9,822 nt of DNA from NCBI GenBank assembly GCA_031254385.1, contig JAIRUO010000019.1:1-9822 (forward strand), read 5' to 3'. The notes under the pieces were generated by a model. That model saw only the letters and a program-made list of their open reading frames with translations, searched no databases and was not told where the DNA came from. The translations under genes and the position numbers were made by a program. The stretch is from Treponema sp. GTDB taxonomy: Bacteria; Spirochaetota; Spirochaetia; Treponematales; Breznakiellaceae. The stretch's first letter is position 1; the number at the start of each line of letters is the position of its first letter. Of the stretch, positions 1 to 6,488 are shown piece after piece.

Positions 1-921
1 CGCCTTGAAAAATACTTTAGCCCTGATACAGCCGCGATTCTTGCTGCCGGGGGGCTTGTGGGTGTTTCCACCGGAATCGAAGTACCAACTGCCAGCGGCC
101 TTGAGCGTATGCACAAAGGTGTTACGCTTAATGAAATGGTCAGAGCCTGCGCCGCCTTTAAGGAGGCCGGCATCCTTGTTCACGGTTATTTGATTTACGG
201 CTATTGGGATCAGGGTGAAGAAGAAATCATTGACGCAGCAGAAATTGTCAGGCAGTTCTTTGAACAAGGTCTGCTGGATTCTGCCTTCTGGCACAAGTTT
301 ACCCTTGGCTGCCATTCGAGGCTTTGCGTTGAAAAGGCGCAGGGTCTTCATCCGGGACTGCAAATCCTTTATCCCGAAAATGAACCGTTTGCCTTAAATA
401 ATCTTTTCTTTAAGGGCGAAGATAAATATGACAAATACGCAGAACCCTTGGAAACCCTTTTATCCTCATGGATGAAAAATAAGGTGACTGTCACCTTTTT
501 AACGCCCACGGTTGCACCTGATTTGATTCAGATGATTCTTGATGAATACGCCAAAGATAGAAATAAAAGACAAAAACTGCCCCCAGAAAAAATCCGGTAT
601 AACGCGGAAATGGAAATAAACGGAAAACTTATTTTTCTGAGTTCTATGCCTATATTACAATCCGATCAAAAGACCCTTATGTGGCGCTGGCGTTTATCTG
701 ATCACAGGCTTAAGACCAAAGGTCTTGAGGTCGGCGGTCAAAAGACCAAAGGTCTTAAGGAAGCCGACAAACTGATAAACCTTCTAAATAGTGCCTCTGA
801 TAAAGGCATGGATATTATGCACTTTTATGATGAGCTTGTAGCAATCCTTGGGAAAGAAGCTGCGGTCAAGGCCTGGAAAACCTTGAGATCTGGGGGATTG
901 GTTTTAAGCAATGTTAAATGA
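1..921 (+). CDS. B12-binding-type radical SAM protein, C-terminal part (5' end outside window)
   Basis: The frame is open from base 1 to the TGA at 919-921, giving 306 codons; the GTG at 58 is internal. The stretch TGIEVPTASGLERMHKG (residues 24-40) followed by HGYLIYGYWDQ (61-71) and FWHKFTLGCHS (96-106) resembles the C-terminal half of the TIM-barrel and the post-barrel region of radical SAM enzymes that carry an N-terminal cobalamin-binding domain. The CxxxCxxC cluster motif and any B12 domain would lie upstream of the window, so the reaction cannot be read from here. The C-terminal ~130 residues look like a helical or winged-helix tail. Residues 237-253 contain a duplicated KTKGL motif encoded by a palindromic repeat, probably an in-frame insertion. 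The gene converges on the lipoprotein gene, with 31 bp between the stops. The family call is from remembered sequence patterns; the substrate is unknown. Confidence 0.75.
   Translation, partial: RLEKYFSPDTAAILAAGGLVGVSTGIEVPTASGLERMHKGVTLNEMVRACAAFKEAGILVHGYLIYGYWDQGEEEIIDAAEIVRQFFEQGLLDSAFWHKFTLGCHSRLCVEKAQGLHPGLQILYPENEPFALNNLFFKGEDKYDKYAEPLETLLSSWMKNKVTVTFLTPTVAPDLIQMILDEYAKDRNKRQKLPPEKIRYNAEMEINGKLIFLSSMPILQSDQKTLMWRWRLSDHRLKTKGLEVGGQKTKGLKEADKLINLLNSASDKGMDIMHFYDELVAILGKEAAVKAWKTLRSGGLVLSNVK
709..759. repeat. In-frame palindromic repeat within the radical SAM gene
   Basis: The 15-mer AAGACCAAAGGTCTT, itself a palindrome of 6-bp arms around AAA, occurs at 712-726 and again at 742-756, exactly 30 bp (10 codons) apart. 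The outer edges CTTAAGACC (709-717) and GGTCTTAAG (751-759) are perfect reverse complements, so the whole 51-bp (17-codon) block is bounded by an inverted repeat. It encodes two KTKGL motifs. This is what the sequence shows; that it is a mobile or genome-wide dispersed element is inference. Confidence 0.6.
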
Positions 922-933
922 AGAGTGGACAAT

Positions 934-974
934 ATTGTTAATTGTTCCCTGCTCATTGTACATTGCCATTCACC
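934..974. repeat. Degenerate heptamer repeat at the convergent gene ends
   Basis: Between and across the convergent stops the plus strand reads in roughly 7-nt phase: ATTGTTA, ATTGTTC, CCTGCTC, ATTGTAC, ATTGCC, ATTCACC. The last units also encode the C-terminal NGNVQ of the lipoprotein, so the repeat has entered the coding region. It resembles the degenerate heptanucleotide arrays found between genes in several bacterial groups. No intrinsic terminator with a T-run was seen in this 31-bp gap. Confidence 0.45.
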
Positions 975-2113
975 ACCCTTATCGTGTTATTGGTTGTACT
1001 CAGATCGCCCGACCTATTCCATGTACTGCCGCTAAAGGTTCCTCGCTGGGCTGTCGCATCAGAAAGCACATACAATGCCGCCCCTGAATTAGTGGCGGTA
1101 TTTCTAAGGCTCGTGTTAGGCTCATTCGAGCCGTAGATTGTCCCGTTGACTATGCGGAAGGTTCCTATGACACCCACCCCACCGCCACCGCCATCGGTTG
1201 AATTTTCGGAGATTTCACCGCCATTCATGGTAAAGGTTCCTAAAACACCTACCCCACCGCCACCGTAAACTGCTGTATTGCTAAATATTTTACCGTCATT
1301 CATGGTAAAAACTCCTGACACATATACCCCACCGCCACCGCTGCCGTAAGCTATATTGCCGGAGATATCACCACCATTCATGACAAAAGTTCCAGACACA
1401 AGCGCTCCGCCGCCAGCATAAGCTGTATTGCTGAATATTCTACCGCCGTTCATGGTAAAGGTTCCGTACACTTCCACCCCACCGCCACCATAAGCTGTAT
1501 TGCCGAAAATTTCACCGCCGTTCATGGTAAAGGTTGCGTTATTAACAAGCACCGCGCCGCCACTGCCGGTTGTTGTATTGGAGATAATCTTGGACCCATC
1601 ATCCATTACCAGGGTTCCGCCTGAGTTTACCTGGACTAAACTAGCGTTATTGTCGCTCCGACCCTGTAAAGTGATGTTATTACCAAGGGTCAGGGTAACC
1701 TCGCTTACTATCGTAAATAACGAGCCGTTAGACGAAAGACTGATGGTTCGTACCTCGCCTATACCAATTAGGGTTATATTTATATTAGTTAAACCGCTAA
1801 AGGAAAAGGTTGTGGGGTTGATGCTTTCATCGGCATTTATCTCAATGGTATAGTCGGTGTTGGTTTGGGCGTAGGTCTGGAGCCATGATAATTTTTCCGT
1901 AAGGCTTGAGCCTGGGCCTGGATAAACCGGTGGTGGTACTGGTACTGGCTGTGGTGGTTGTAGTGGTGCTGGCGCTTGTACATGTGATTCATCTAGTTGT
2001 ACTGAAGATGTTGGTGTTGGTGTTGGTGTTACCGAACAAGTAACGAAGCTAAACGCCATGATTATTGCCGTAATGATGACCGCAGTTTTTGCGAGAAGGC
2101 CGTTTCTTTTCAT
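953..2113 (-). CDS. Repeat-rich beta-helix-type surface lipoprotein
   Basis: A 386-residue protein. It starts MKRNG, has a hydrophobic stretch (11-24), and reaches a lipobox-like FVTC with C26 as the likely lipidated residue; the T at -1 is unusual, but spirochaetal lipoboxes are loose. A Pro/Thr-rich linker follows (29-68), then a lead-in domain starting LTEKLSWLQ. Next come about five repeats of 24-26 residues of the form GTFTMNGGEIFGNTAYGGGG, and a Ser/Thr/Asn-rich tail. The repeat form resembles right-handed parallel beta-helix or Pmp-like adhesin repeats. No autotransporter barrel is visible, so outer-surface display by lipid anchor is inferred. The ATG (2111-2113) has AAGGA (2121-2125) 7 bases upstream, which fixes the start. 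A 17-G tract about 77 bp upstream may control expression. Ligand and role are unknown. Confidence 0.85.
   Translation of the reverse strand: MKRNGLLAKTAVIITAIIMAFSFVTCSVTPTPTPTSSVQLDESHVQAPAPLQPPQPVPVPPPVYPGPGSSLTEKLSWLQTYAQTNTDYTIEINADESINPTTFSFSGLTNINITLIGIGEVRTISLSSNGSLFTIVSEVTLTLGNNITLQGRSDNNASLVQVNSGGTLVMDDGSKIISNTTTGSGGAVLVNNATFTMNGGEIFGNTAYGGGGVEVYGTFTMNGGRIFSNTAYAGGGALVSGTFVMNGGDISGNIAYGSGGGGVYVSGVFTMNDGKIFSNTAVYGGGGVGVLGTFTMNGGEISENSTDGGGGGVGVIGTFRIVNGTIYGSNEPNTSLRNTATNSGAALYVLSDATAQRGTFSGSTWNRSGDLSTTNNTIRVVNGNVQ
1190..1540 (-). repeat. Coding tandem repeats of 72-78 bp
   Basis: The block containing TTCATGGTAAAGGTTCC (plus-strand view) recurs with the preceding C at 1222, 1297, 1375, 1447 and 1519, giving periods of 75, 78, 72 and 72 bp, all whole codons. 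Each unit encodes one beta-helix turn pair of about 24-26 residues. Similarity between units is high enough at DNA level to allow unequal recombination and copy-number change. Confidence 0.8.
2011..2030 (-). repeat. Hexamer microsatellite encoding Thr-Pro repeats
   Basis: The plus strand reads TTGGTG three times plus TT; on the coding strand this gives the PTPTPT segment just after the lipidated Cys. Whole-codon slippage would change linker length without breaking the frame. Confidence 0.6.
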
Positions 2114-2169
2114 CTTTCTTTCCTTGGTTTTTTGGGTGATGAGAAATGAATAGAGAAATAATGTGCTTT

Positions 2170-2206
2170 TTTATATAAACCTATACTGCGGGGGGGGGGG
2201 GGGGGG
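2170..2206 (-). promoter_or_regulatory. Poly-G(17) tract and probable promoter region of the repeat lipoprotein gene
   Basis: Seventeen consecutive G occupy 2190-2206 (poly-C on the transcribed-gene strand), 77 bp upstream of the lipoprotein ATG. Just downstream on the minus strand are TATAGG (2180-2185) and an AT-rich TATATAAA (2170-2177), either of which could be a -10 box. In both cases the homopolymer would fall in or next to the spacer or -35 region. Length change in such a tract could alter promoter spacing, as described for poly-G tracts upstream of T. pallidum tpr genes. The exact promoter is not resolved, and the run length may be affected by sequencing error. Confidence 0.5.
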
Positions 2207-2326
2207 AGATTACATATTGTTTAACGCAGCTTGCCGCCATATCAGACATGATAAAATTATACAGGAATTCGGAAGATTATTCAAGTCAAGGTAGGAGCGT
2301 TTGGTTTGCTTATGGGCAACAAGGGG
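2207..2326. other. Intergenic stretch without recognisable gene
   Basis: Part of the 272-base gap between the lipoprotein start and the small gene at 2386. It holds no supported reading frame. A 7-bp arm CGTTTGG at 2298-2304 is the reverse complement of CCAAACG at 2358-2364 and brackets the terminator hairpin. It may also hold upstream promoter elements of the lipoprotein gene. Confidence 0.4.
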
Positions 2327-2350
2327 AAAAAACCGTCTGAGGGCAGACGG
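2327..2350 (-). terminator. Intrinsic terminator after the peptidase-like locus
   Basis: On the minus strand a perfect 7-bp stem CCGTCTG/CAGACGG with a 4-base loop (CCCT) is followed directly by six T (plus-strand A at 2327-2332). It lies about 35 bases past the stop of the small gene at 2386 and would end transcripts coming from the 4329-2386 direction. Confidence 0.85.
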
Positions 2351-2385
2351 CTTGATCCCAAACGGTAGAGAACTCGCCGGGAAGG

Positions 2386-2598
2386 TCAATTCAAAAACAA
2401 ATCTGGCTTAGTTGCCGCCAATGCCCTTTCCTTGAGTACCATAGTTTCCATTTTGCCAGGTTCTCCATGGTTTTTGAAACACCATTCATTGCTTGCCTTA
2501 ATTTCTTCCGGTGTAAATTTTAGCGGTTCGCCTTCTCTTTTTACAGCAACGGCTTTAAAAAACTCTTTTTCCAGCCGCGCATTTAATTTAGCGTCCAT
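2386..2598 (-). CDS. Small unknown acidic/basic protein, downstream partner of the peptidase-like gene
   Basis: About 70 residues, starting MDAKLNARLEKEFF. It is highly charged, without a signal peptide or membrane segment. The central REGEPLKFTPEEIKASNEW part suggests helices, and a single WCFKNHGEPG stretch is the most distinctive. I chose the ATG at 2596-2598: AAGGAG (2609-2614) is 10 bases upstream of it but only 1 base from the other in-frame ATG at 2605-2607, which would add three residues. The start overlaps the 3' end of the preceding gene by 16 bases (25 with the longer start), indicating translational coupling, and the terminator follows. No family recognised. A co-expressed partner or regulator of the upstream protein is possible but only inferred from position. 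Confidence 0.6.
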   Translation of the reverse strand: MDAKLNARLEKEFFKAVAVKREGEPLKFTPEEIKASNEWCFKNHGEPGKMETMVLKERALAATKPDLFLN

Positions 2599-4145
2599 TT
2601 GCTCCATTCTCCTTTTAGGTTATTTCTGTAAGTTTGCATTTTAAACGGAATTATTTCAATAGGGTCTTCTTTCCATATTAAATCATCATGCTCAAATAAG
2701 TATTTATCAAGTGTGTAAAAAATCAAAGAACTAAACGATTTTCCGTCTCCGGTTGCGTCAATTATTAATAAGCCAGAACAATAACTGTCCTTTACAAATT
2801 TTTCCCTTTCATATATTTCACATACCCAGACGAACCTTGGCATAGCAATAGTTAAAAAATTCTTCTTAAAATCAGCATCCATTTTTTCATCGCGTTCAGA
2901 AATAAACTTTTTAAACGAATGGCTACTTGTCAGCATCAGTCTGGTAATCCAATTCCTTCCTATCTTTTTAAAACCGACTGTGGGATTATCAAAAACTTTC
3001 TTTAACCAGTCATAAGCTATTTCGGCAGAAAGATATGTATGCGTCGGCAAGGGAACAATAAAAGAATGGATAATTAAACCACGGTATTTTAAACAAGGTT
3101 TACTATCTTTTTCACCAGGTTCTAGTTTTTCGCTATAATAGGGCGGTAGGTTATCATCTATAAAAATAAGTTTTTTATGTATCAGCAAAGATACATCCAC
3201 CCATGGCTCTGAATTATACTTTGCCCATGGATCATCCTGTCTATAATATATTAAATCATTTTCTTCATGCCCAATTACTAATACCGCATGGCCTACAGTT
3301 TCACCTTCCAAAAATAGCAGTAAAGGAATTCCTGATTCTATATATATATTTATTAGCTGATAAAAAGGTTTATCTTCTGAATACTCAGAAACTGTATAAA
3401 CTAAAGATTGAAACCCGTTTGAATTTAAGCATTTTGCCAGTTCTTTATCAGTTAGTCCCCTAGAGGGTAATATCCGCTGCTCTGCATTATTTTGAAGCGG
3501 TTTAATAATTTGTGAAGGTAATAATGGTTTATACTGTGAATATTTTGAACCGTAATACTCATATAAACACCATAATGCGCTTTCGGCACACGAGTGGGTT
3601 TCTACATCCTGGGCAGTGTGCGGAAATCCGCAAACTTCTAATTCGATTCCTAATAATGAAACCCGATCTTTTATAAGGCAGCATACAAATTCTTTATCCT
3701 TGAACGCTTTCGGAGAGATTAATGATCTGCCTAACATATGCCATATCAATGGGCGGATAATGAAAAAACCATAGTATTTACTGCTAAGTTTCGATACTTT
3801 CTTACCGTTTTTAGGAGCGTTTTCATCACTTGAATTAACAGGGGCTTCTATTTTAAAAATATCATCCTTATTTACCTTTCCTTCAAATAAATGAATTCGA
3901 AGACAATCTCTGTCAATCTGTACAAATTTTGAAGAATAAAGGGAATAATAAGTATCCCGATAATGGCGATCCACATACGGATATTCAATTACAAATGATA
4001 GCTCATCCATAAGTTTGGCGGTCAATGTTTCTATACGTTTAAACAAAGAGGGTTCTTCTTCTTTTATTTTAGGTATTTTTAGAAGCGAAAATATTTTCTT
4101 TTTCAAGGTCTGCCTTGAAGCAGTCCTTATGTATAAAATTTGCAC
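2583..4145 (-). CDS. Papain/C39-like cysteine peptidase-type protein, main part of a probably frameshifted gene
   Basis: About 520 residues if begun at the GTG at 4143-4145, which has no visible ribosome site; real translation more likely began further upstream. A conserved-looking core runs IIRPLIWHMLGRSLISP (129-145), then FPHTAQDVETHSCAESALW (174-192), then SGIPLLLF (271-278), GHAVLVIGH (285-293) and FIDDN (328-332). C186, H286 and D330 or D331 are spaced like a papain-fold or C39-like Cys-His-Asp triad; this assignment is by pattern only. No signal peptide or membrane segment is seen, so it is probably cytoplasmic. The C-terminal ~180 residues form a second region of unknown type. The gene is AT-rich compared with the glycosidase next door. 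The small gene at 2386 overlaps its end. Peptidase activity is unproven; a peptide-processing or toxin/effector role is speculation. Confidence 0.65.
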   Translation of the reverse strand: MQILYIRTASRQTLKKKIFSLLKIPKIKEEEPSLFKRIETLTAKLMDELSFVIEYPYVDRHYRDTYYSLYSSKFVQIDRDCLRIHLFEGKVNKDDIFKIEAPVNSSDENAPKNGKKVSKLSSKYYGFFIIRPLIWHMLGRSLISPKAFKDKEFVCCLIKDRVSLLGIELEVCGFPHTAQDVETHSCAESALWCLYEYYGSKYSQYKPLLPSQIIKPLQNNAEQRILPSRGLTDKELAKCLNSNGFQSLVYTVSEYSEDKPFYQLINIYIESGIPLLLFLEGETVGHAVLVIGHEENDLIYYRQDDPWAKYNSEPWVDVSLLIHKKLIFIDDNLPPYYSEKLEPGEKDSKPCLKYRGLIIHSFIVPLPTHTYLSAEIAYDWLKKVFDNPTVGFKKIGRNWITRLMLTSSHSFKKFISERDEKMDADFKKNFLTIAMPRFVWVCEIYEREKFVKDSYCSGLLIIDATGDGKSFSSLIFYTLDKYLFEHDDLIWKEDPIEIIPFKMQTYRNNLKGEWSKWTLN

Positions 4146-4329
4146 TTATAGCCCTAAATTCTTTATAGACCAATGAATTTATCGGTCTAATTATGATATT
4201 AAATGATAGCCAGAATTCAGGAGATCTGTCAATATTGCGAATTGAGTAAATGCTTTTTTTATCGATATCAATATTAGAACGTAGTAACCAATACGTTATT
4301 GCCCAGTTTTTTCTACCCTCTTTATTCAT
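4069..4329 (-). CDS. N-terminal piece of the peptidase-like protein, out of frame with the rest
   Basis: An 86-residue frame starting MNKEGRKNWAITYWLL and stopping at 4069-4071. It overlaps the 520-residue frame by 77 bases in a different register. Removing one base from the T5 run at 4076-4080 (A5 on the coding strand) joins the two as ...NIFASK-IPKIKEEE..., giving one protein of about 581 residues. This fits the absence of a ribosome site for the downstream frame. The ATG at 4327-4329 directly follows an in-frame TGA and also lacks a clear Shine-Dalgarno, so the true 5' end may be damaged or missing. Alternatives are a sequencing error in the homopolymer, a real pseudogene, or a separate small protein. 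The segment itself has no recognised domain. Confidence 0.5.
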   Translation of the reverse strand: MNKEGRKNWAITYWLLRSNIDIDKKSIYSIRNIDRSPEFWLSFNIIIRPINSLVYKEFRAISANFIHKDCFKADLEKENIFASKNT

Positions 4330-4373
4330 TCATAAAAATCATATATCATTCTATGTAACCACAGGAGGCATTT
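4330..4373 (+). promoter_or_regulatory. Short divergent spacer with strong ribosome site for the GH3 gene
   Basis: Only 44 bases separate the divergent starts at 4329 and 4374. A perfect AGGAGG (4363-4368) sits 5 bases before the GH3 ATG and fixes that start. The spacer is AT-rich, but no convincing -35/-10 pair is contained in it, so the promoter of the GH3 gene probably lies inside the 5' part of the peptidase-like locus. Confidence 0.6.
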
Positions 4374-6458
4374 ATGAACAGAGAAGAACGCATAAAAGAC
4401 CTTATTTCCAAAATGACTTTGGAAGAAAAGGTATCCCAGTTATTGTATACCAGTCCGGCGATTCCTCGTTTGAATATCCCTGAATACAACTGGTGGAATG
4501 AATGTCTCCATGGGGTTGCACGGGCAGGGCTGGCAACGGTTTTTCCCCAGGCCATTGCGCTGGCAGCCACGTTTGATGAGGCCTTTGCCCGCCAGGTGGC
4601 AGAAGCCATTTCTGATGAAGGCAGGGCCAAGTATAACGAGGCGGTCAAAAAAGGCAACCGGGGCCAGTACCACGGGCTTACCTTCTGGACGCCGAACATC
4701 AATATTTTCCGCGATCCGCGTTGGGGCCGGGGCCAGGAAACTTATGGGGAAGACCCCTATCTTACAGGCCGCATCGGCCTTGCCTTTATGAAGGGGCTTC
4801 AGGGCGATGACCCAGAAAACCTTAAATCTGCGGCCTGCGCCAAACATTACGCGGTTCATTCTGGCCCGGAAAAATTGCGCCATACCTTTGACGCGGTCGT
4901 GTCCAAAAAAGACCTTTACGAAACCTACCTTCCGGCTTTCAAGCTGTTAGTTGAAAACGACGTTGAGGCGGTCATGGGCGCATATAACCGCACCCTGGGA
5001 GAAGTATGCTGCGGCAGCAATCTTTTGCTAAAAGAGATTTTACGGGACGCATGGAGCTTTAAGGGCCATGTGGTTTCCGACTGTTGGGCCATCAGGGACT
5101 TCCACGAGAACCATAAGATATGCAAAACGCCGGAAGAAGCTGCGGCCCTAGCCCTTAACGCGGGCTGCGACCTTAACTGCGGTTGCACCTACCCTTATCT
5201 TAATGCGGCCTTTAAACAGGGCCTTGTTACAGAAGAGGCCATTAACACAGCCCTGACCCGCCTGCTCCGCACCCGCTTTAAGCTCGGGATGTTTGACCCT
5301 CCGGAACAGAGCCCTTGGGCTTCCCTTGGCCGTGAAGTCATCAACTGCGAAAAACATCAGAAGCTTGCGCTGGAAGCGGCGCAGAAATCCATCGTGCTTC
5401 TTAAGAATGAAGGGAACCTTCTGCCCCTGGACGACTCCGCTAAAAGGATAGCCGTAATCGGCCCAGGCGCGGCGAATATCAATACCCTTCTGGCAAATTA
5501 TTATGGGGTTTCTTGCCAGCTAATTACTCCGCTGGAAGGGTTAGGTGAAAAGATCCGCGACAAGCACGCGATCAATCTTGAGTATCGCCAGGCCTGCCTC
5601 CAGTATCAAAGAAATCATCCTTCTAATGTAGGCTTTGGATCGGCTAATCCGCCCGACCTTATTATAGCGGTGTTCGGTCTGGACAATGCAATGGAAGGCG
5701 AGGAAGGGGATGCCATAGCGTCAGACTCCAACGGCGACAGGGATTATATTGAGCTTCCACCCTGGCAGCTTGAGTATCTCCGCTCAGTAAAGAAGAGCGG
5801 AAAGCCCGTTGTCCTTGTCCTTACCGGCGGCAGCGCCATCGCCGTTCCCGAAGACATTGCGGACGCGATTCTCTTTGCCTGGTATCCCGGCGAACAGGGT
5901 GGCCGTGCGTTAGCGGACATCATCTTTGGCGATGTGAACCCTTCGGGCAAACTGCCCATCACCTTCCCTGTTTCCACGGCCCAGCTTCCCCCTTATGAGG
6001 ATTACAACATGAAAGGCCGCACCTACAGGTACATGACCGAAAAGCCACTTTGGCCCTTTGGCTTTGGCCTTTCCTATACCACGTTCCGTTTTGATTCTAT
6101 TGAAGCTTCAAGTCCCAAGATTGAAAAGGGCGGCTCTGTCAAAATCAAAGCGATGCTGACTAACACAGGAAAACGCGATGCCGAAGAAGTGGTTCAGTTT
6201 TATATCAGTCGGGATGAGCGCAAAGAAGACGAAGCGCAAGCATCGCTTAAAGGCTTTAAGCGTGTTCTTGTTCCAGCGGGAAAAACCGTCAATGTCGAAA
6301 TTGATATTCCGGCCTCCGCGTTTGAGACTATTAATGCTGAAGGTCAAAGCGTCCTGCTGCCCGGTTCCTATACGGTTATTGCAGCAGACGCGGCTCCGCT
6401 TCCTGTTGCCGTTGAAAAAGGCGCGGCAAAGCCTGTAAGCGTGAAGGTAAGTGTTTAG
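4374..6458 (+). CDS. Glycoside hydrolase family 3 beta-glycosidase (beta-xylosidase/beta-glucosidase type)
   Basis: A complete 694-residue GH3 enzyme with three domains. The TIM-barrel domain (about 1-310) carries WWNECLHGVAR (40-50), FWTPNINIFRDPRWGRG (104-120), GEDPYL (125-130), KH (157-158) and VVSDC (233-237), with D236 the expected nucleophile. The alpha/beta sandwich domain (about 355-535) carries AMEGEEGD (439-446) followed by GDR and ELP; one of the Glu residues there is the likely acid/base. NPSGKLPITFP (522-532) and WPFGFGLSYTTF (560-571) lead into a fibronectin-III-like domain (about 575-670). The WWNE..HGVA start is typical of the xylosidase-like branch, but the exact sugar cannot be told from sequence alone. 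There is no signal peptide, so it should act on imported oligosaccharides in the cytoplasm. The epimerase gene follows after 30 bases. The gene is GC-rich compared with the locus to its left. Confidence 0.95.
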   Translation: MNREERIKDLISKMTLEEKVSQLLYTSPAIPRLNIPEYNWWNECLHGVARAGLATVFPQAIALAATFDEAFARQVAEAISDEGRAKYNEAVKKGNRGQYHGLTFWTPNINIFRDPRWGRGQETYGEDPYLTGRIGLAFMKGLQGDDPENLKSAACAKHYAVHSGPEKLRHTFDAVVSKKDLYETYLPAFKLLVENDVEAVMGAYNRTLGEVCCGSNLLLKEILRDAWSFKGHVVSDCWAIRDFHENHKICKTPEEAAALALNAGCDLNCGCTYPYLNAAFKQGLVTEEAINTALTRLLRTRFKLGMFDPPEQSPWASLGREVINCEKHQKLALEAAQKSIVLLKNEGNLLPLDDSAKRIAVIGPGAANINTLLANYYGVSCQLITPLEGLGEKIRDKHAINLEYRQACLQYQRNHPSNVGFGSANPPDLIIAVFGLDNAMEGEEGDAIASDSNGDRDYIELPPWQLEYLRSVKKSGKPVVLVLTGGSAIAVPEDIADAILFAWYPGEQGGRALADIIFGDVNPSGKLPITFPVSTAQLPPYEDYNMKGRTYRYMTEKPLWPFGFGLSYTTFRFDSIEASSPKIEKGGSVKIKAMLTNTGKRDAEEVVQFYISRDERKEDEAQASLKGFKRVLVPAGKTVNVEIDIPASAFETINAEGQSVLLPGSYTVIAADAAPLPVAVEKGAAKPVSVKVSV

Positions 6459-6488
6459 GATTTTAGGGGATAAAAAAAGAGGAATAAA

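Noticed and set aside
1190..1540. Possible CRISPR array
   Set aside because: The repeats are 72-78 bp whole-codon units inside a lipoprotein gene, without unique spacers or neighbouring cas genes.
1500..1853. Open frame of 117 codons on the plus strand
   Set aside because: Antisense to the repeat lipoprotein; its openness follows from the repetitive low-complexity coding sequence, and no ribosome site is seen.
4440..4883. 147-codon frame on the minus strand
   Set aside because: Shadow of the GC-rich GH3 gene, whose own frame has full family motifs; no start signal.
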